Shown piece by piece: positions 51,262 through 52,523 of a stretch of 52,523 nt of DNA. How positions within the stretch are numbered: position 1 is the first letter of the stretch; every line of letters begins with the position of its first letter. The stretch is from Amycolatopsis kentuckyensis (GTDB lineage Bacteria; Actinomycetota; Actinomycetes; Mycobacteriales; Pseudonocardiaceae): assembly GCF_002155975.1 (NCBI RefSeq), contig NZ_MUMI01000073.1, forward strand, positions 1-52,523, in the 5' to 3' direction. A program made the translations under genes and the position numbers. Under the pieces are notes generated by a model, which saw only the letters and a program-made list of their open reading frames with translations, searched no databases and was not told the origin of the DNA.

Positions 51262-52055
51262 GGGGTGGCTCCGCTACTGGTCAGGAACGTGCTGAGGGCG
51301 TCGTCGAACTCGGTCTCGCGCTCCAGGTTAGGCAGGTGGCCCGCGCCCTCGATCACCACCAGGGCCGAAGTACTGATTGCCCGGTGGATGAGCTCGGCGT
51401 CGCCGACCGGGGTGAACTCGTCCTCGCTGCCGACGACGACCAGGGTCGGGACGGCGATCTTCGCCAGCCCCGGTGTGTAGTCGGGACGCTCGGCGCGTCC
51501 CCTGAGCGCGGCGGCCGCTCCTTCCTTGGGGGCGTTGCGCATCATCGTGCGGACGTGCTCTTCGACGTCCGGCCTGGTCGCGCGGGTGTGCTTCGAGATC
51601 ATCTTGGGGAGGAGCTCCTCGGCGTAGCGCTCCATGCCTTCTTCGGTGATGCGGTCGGCGGTGTCGTAGCGGGCTTGCTTCGCCTGCGGGGTGTCGAGGC
51701 CGGCGAAGGTGTCGGCGAGGACGAGGGCCTCGACACGGTCGGGGTGGTCTTCGACCAGCTGCATGACGATCTGGCCGCCCATGGAGAGGCCGCCGAGGAC
51801 GAACCGGTCCAGGTGCAGGTGGTCGGCCAGGGCGATGAGGTCTGCCGCGAAGACGTCGAGGCCGGTCTTCGTCTGCACTTGGGTCTGCTTTTGGGGCTGT
51901 GACTGCCCGTACCCGCGGAGGTCGGGGGTGATGACCCGGTAGCCGTTCTTGGTGAGGTGCTCGGCCTGGGGCCGCCACATCGAGCGGTCGAAGGGGTGGC
52001 CGTGGACGAGCAGGACGGGCCGACCGCTCCCGAGGTCGTCGTACGCGAGGTTCAT
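51258..52055 (-). CDS. alpha/beta-fold hydrolase
   Basis: 265 residues from the ATG at 52055. HGHPFDRSMWRPQ, the nucleophile elbow GGLSMGGQIV (Ser near residue 93), GSEDEFTP (acid) and GAGHLPNLE (His) are present. A Gln-rich insert (QPQKQTQVQ) follows DLRGYGQS. It resembles chloroperoxidase/3-oxoadipate enol-lactonase-like esterases; substrate unknown. First gene of the pair with the SDR; its promoter should lie in 52056-52200, opposite the rrn promoters. Confidence 0.88.
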   Translation of the reverse strand: MNLAYDDLGSGRPVLLVHGHPFDRSMWRPQAEHLTKNGYRVITPDLRGYGQSQPQKQTQVQTKTGLDVFAADLIALADHLHLDRFVLGGLSMGGQIVMQLVEDHPDRVEALVLADTFAGLDTPQAKQARYDTADRITEEGMERYAEELLPKMISKHTRATRPDVEEHVRTMMRNAPKEGAAAALRGRAERPDYTPGLAKIAVPTLVVVGSEDEFTPVGDAELIHRAISTSALVVIEGAGHLPNLERETEFDDALSTFLTSSGATP

Positions 52056-52218
52056 GCGACCGACGCTAAGCGGAGCTTTGCTTCGGAGCAATACGGTGCA
52101 ATGTAGTCGGAGCAATATTCTTTCGGTGGCGCTCGGCGCCGGTTCGGGGCAGACTGGGCCGCAGGCGGGCTTCGTCATGGGGTCTGACCTGCGCTGATCT
52201 TGTTAACCGACCCCCCTG

Positions 52219-52246
52219 TTTCGGGCCGTTTTCGGGCGTGTAATGT
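52219..52246 (+). promoter_or_regulatory. candidate rrn promoter P1
   Basis: TTTCGG (52219-52224), 16 bp, TAATGT (52241-52246), about 260 bp before the 16S start. The -35 is weak, as is usual for actinobacterial rrn promoters. Confidence 0.5.
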
Positions 52247-52351
52247 TCTCTTCGTCGCCAGGGAAACCCGGCCGACACGGAGACACGAACCAAGCTCTCG
52301 CGGATCGCGATTGAGTGGGTGTCCCACCAAAAACTGCTAGGAATAACCCGC

Positions 52352-52382
52352 TTCGGGTGACGCTGGGCCTTGGGTCTAGAGT
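52352..52382 (+). promoter_or_regulatory. candidate rrn promoter P2
   Basis: TAGAGT (52377-52382) is a good -10. A TTCGGG (52352-52357) 19 bp upstream is a poor -35. A small hairpin ACCCG-CTT-CGGGT (52347-52359) overlaps it. Confidence 0.4.
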
Positions 52383-52389
52383 TGTTCGG

Positions 52390-52505
52390 GGTGTGTTGCT
52401 TGAGAACTCAACAGTGTGCTAGTGAACTAAGCCAGTAGAGCTTATGTATTGAACCTCGTATGAGGTTCCTTTGAGAGCATTAAATTGCCTCGATTAAACT
52501 GTTCA
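52390..52505 (+). ncRNA. rrn leader with antitermination/processing elements
   Basis: TTGAGAACTCAACAGTGTGC (52400-52419) is the actinobacterial rrn leader block, related to boxA/boxB antitermination sequences. A perfect 7-bp hairpin GAACCTC-GTAT-GAGGTTC lies at 52451-52468. These elements direct antitermination and cutting of the precursor 16S. Confidence 0.75.
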
Positions 52506-52523
52506 TTGTTGGAGAGTTTGATC
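52506..52523 (+). rRNA. 16S rRNA 5' end (partial)
   Basis: AGAGTTTGATC (52513-52523) corresponds to E. coli 16S positions 8-18, placing the mature 5' end near 52506. The gene continues beyond the window. Confidence 0.95.

Overview
The window is very GC-rich actinobacterial chromosome: GTG starts are common, many stop and start codons overlap as ATGA or GTGA, and 5-deazaflavin (F420) chemistry is present. Gene content and the dispersed GTCGAC/CACGCG repeats suggest Pseudonocardiaceae, probably Amycolatopsis; this is inference from style, not a database match. It ends in the first bases of a 16S rRNA gene, preceded by a typical rrn leader. About 46 protein genes are supported.

Layout. 1-3100: a small membrane protein whose C-terminus is encoded by intergenic-type repeats, an alpha/beta hydrolase divergent from a TetR regulator, and a second TetR gene. 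3191-7010: a three-gene operon (cationic amino-acid permease, nitrilase-family amidase, flavin amino-acid monooxygenase) that looks like the DavB/DavA route for lysine, or its arginine counterpart; its divergent promoter region carries two matched palindromes. 7230-10166: an SCO6745-like protein, a repeat array, and a kinase/response-regulator pair. 10214-13996: IclR, a TIM-barrel isomerase, a DUF993 aldolase-like gene and a LacI repressor, with a LacI operator. 14214-25779: mixed housekeeping and redox genes, including a DDN-type F420 protein, acyltransferase, lpdA, a reductase behind a MerR/SoxR-type promoter, an atypical secreted subtilase, and AraC and LysR regulators. 25776-29750: an overlapping nucleotidyltransferase/solute-binding lipoprotein pair, an LVIVD-repeat secreted protein and an acetyltransferase.

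29847-41111, all on the minus strand, reads as one glycan-utilisation locus. Two tandem secreted GH87-type alpha-1,3-glucanases, an orphan response regulator and a LacI repressor are followed by an ABC sugar importer and a GH13 alpha-glucosidase. The promoters of the glucanase operon and the importer operon share a long, equally spaced block, which argues that one regulator controls both.

42152-45558 is the most unusual locus: an operon of a BesD/HalD-like Fe(II)/2-oxoglutarate oxygenase with a hydroxylase-type HxD motif, a SAM methyltransferase and a choline/carnitine-type O-acyltransferase. It could make an acylated, hydroxylated, N-methylated small molecule. After it come a DUF4232-like lipoprotein, fbiC (F420 biosynthesis), a probably domesticated IS1634-type transposase lacking one expected acidic residue, an SDR/hydrolase pair and the rrn promoter region.
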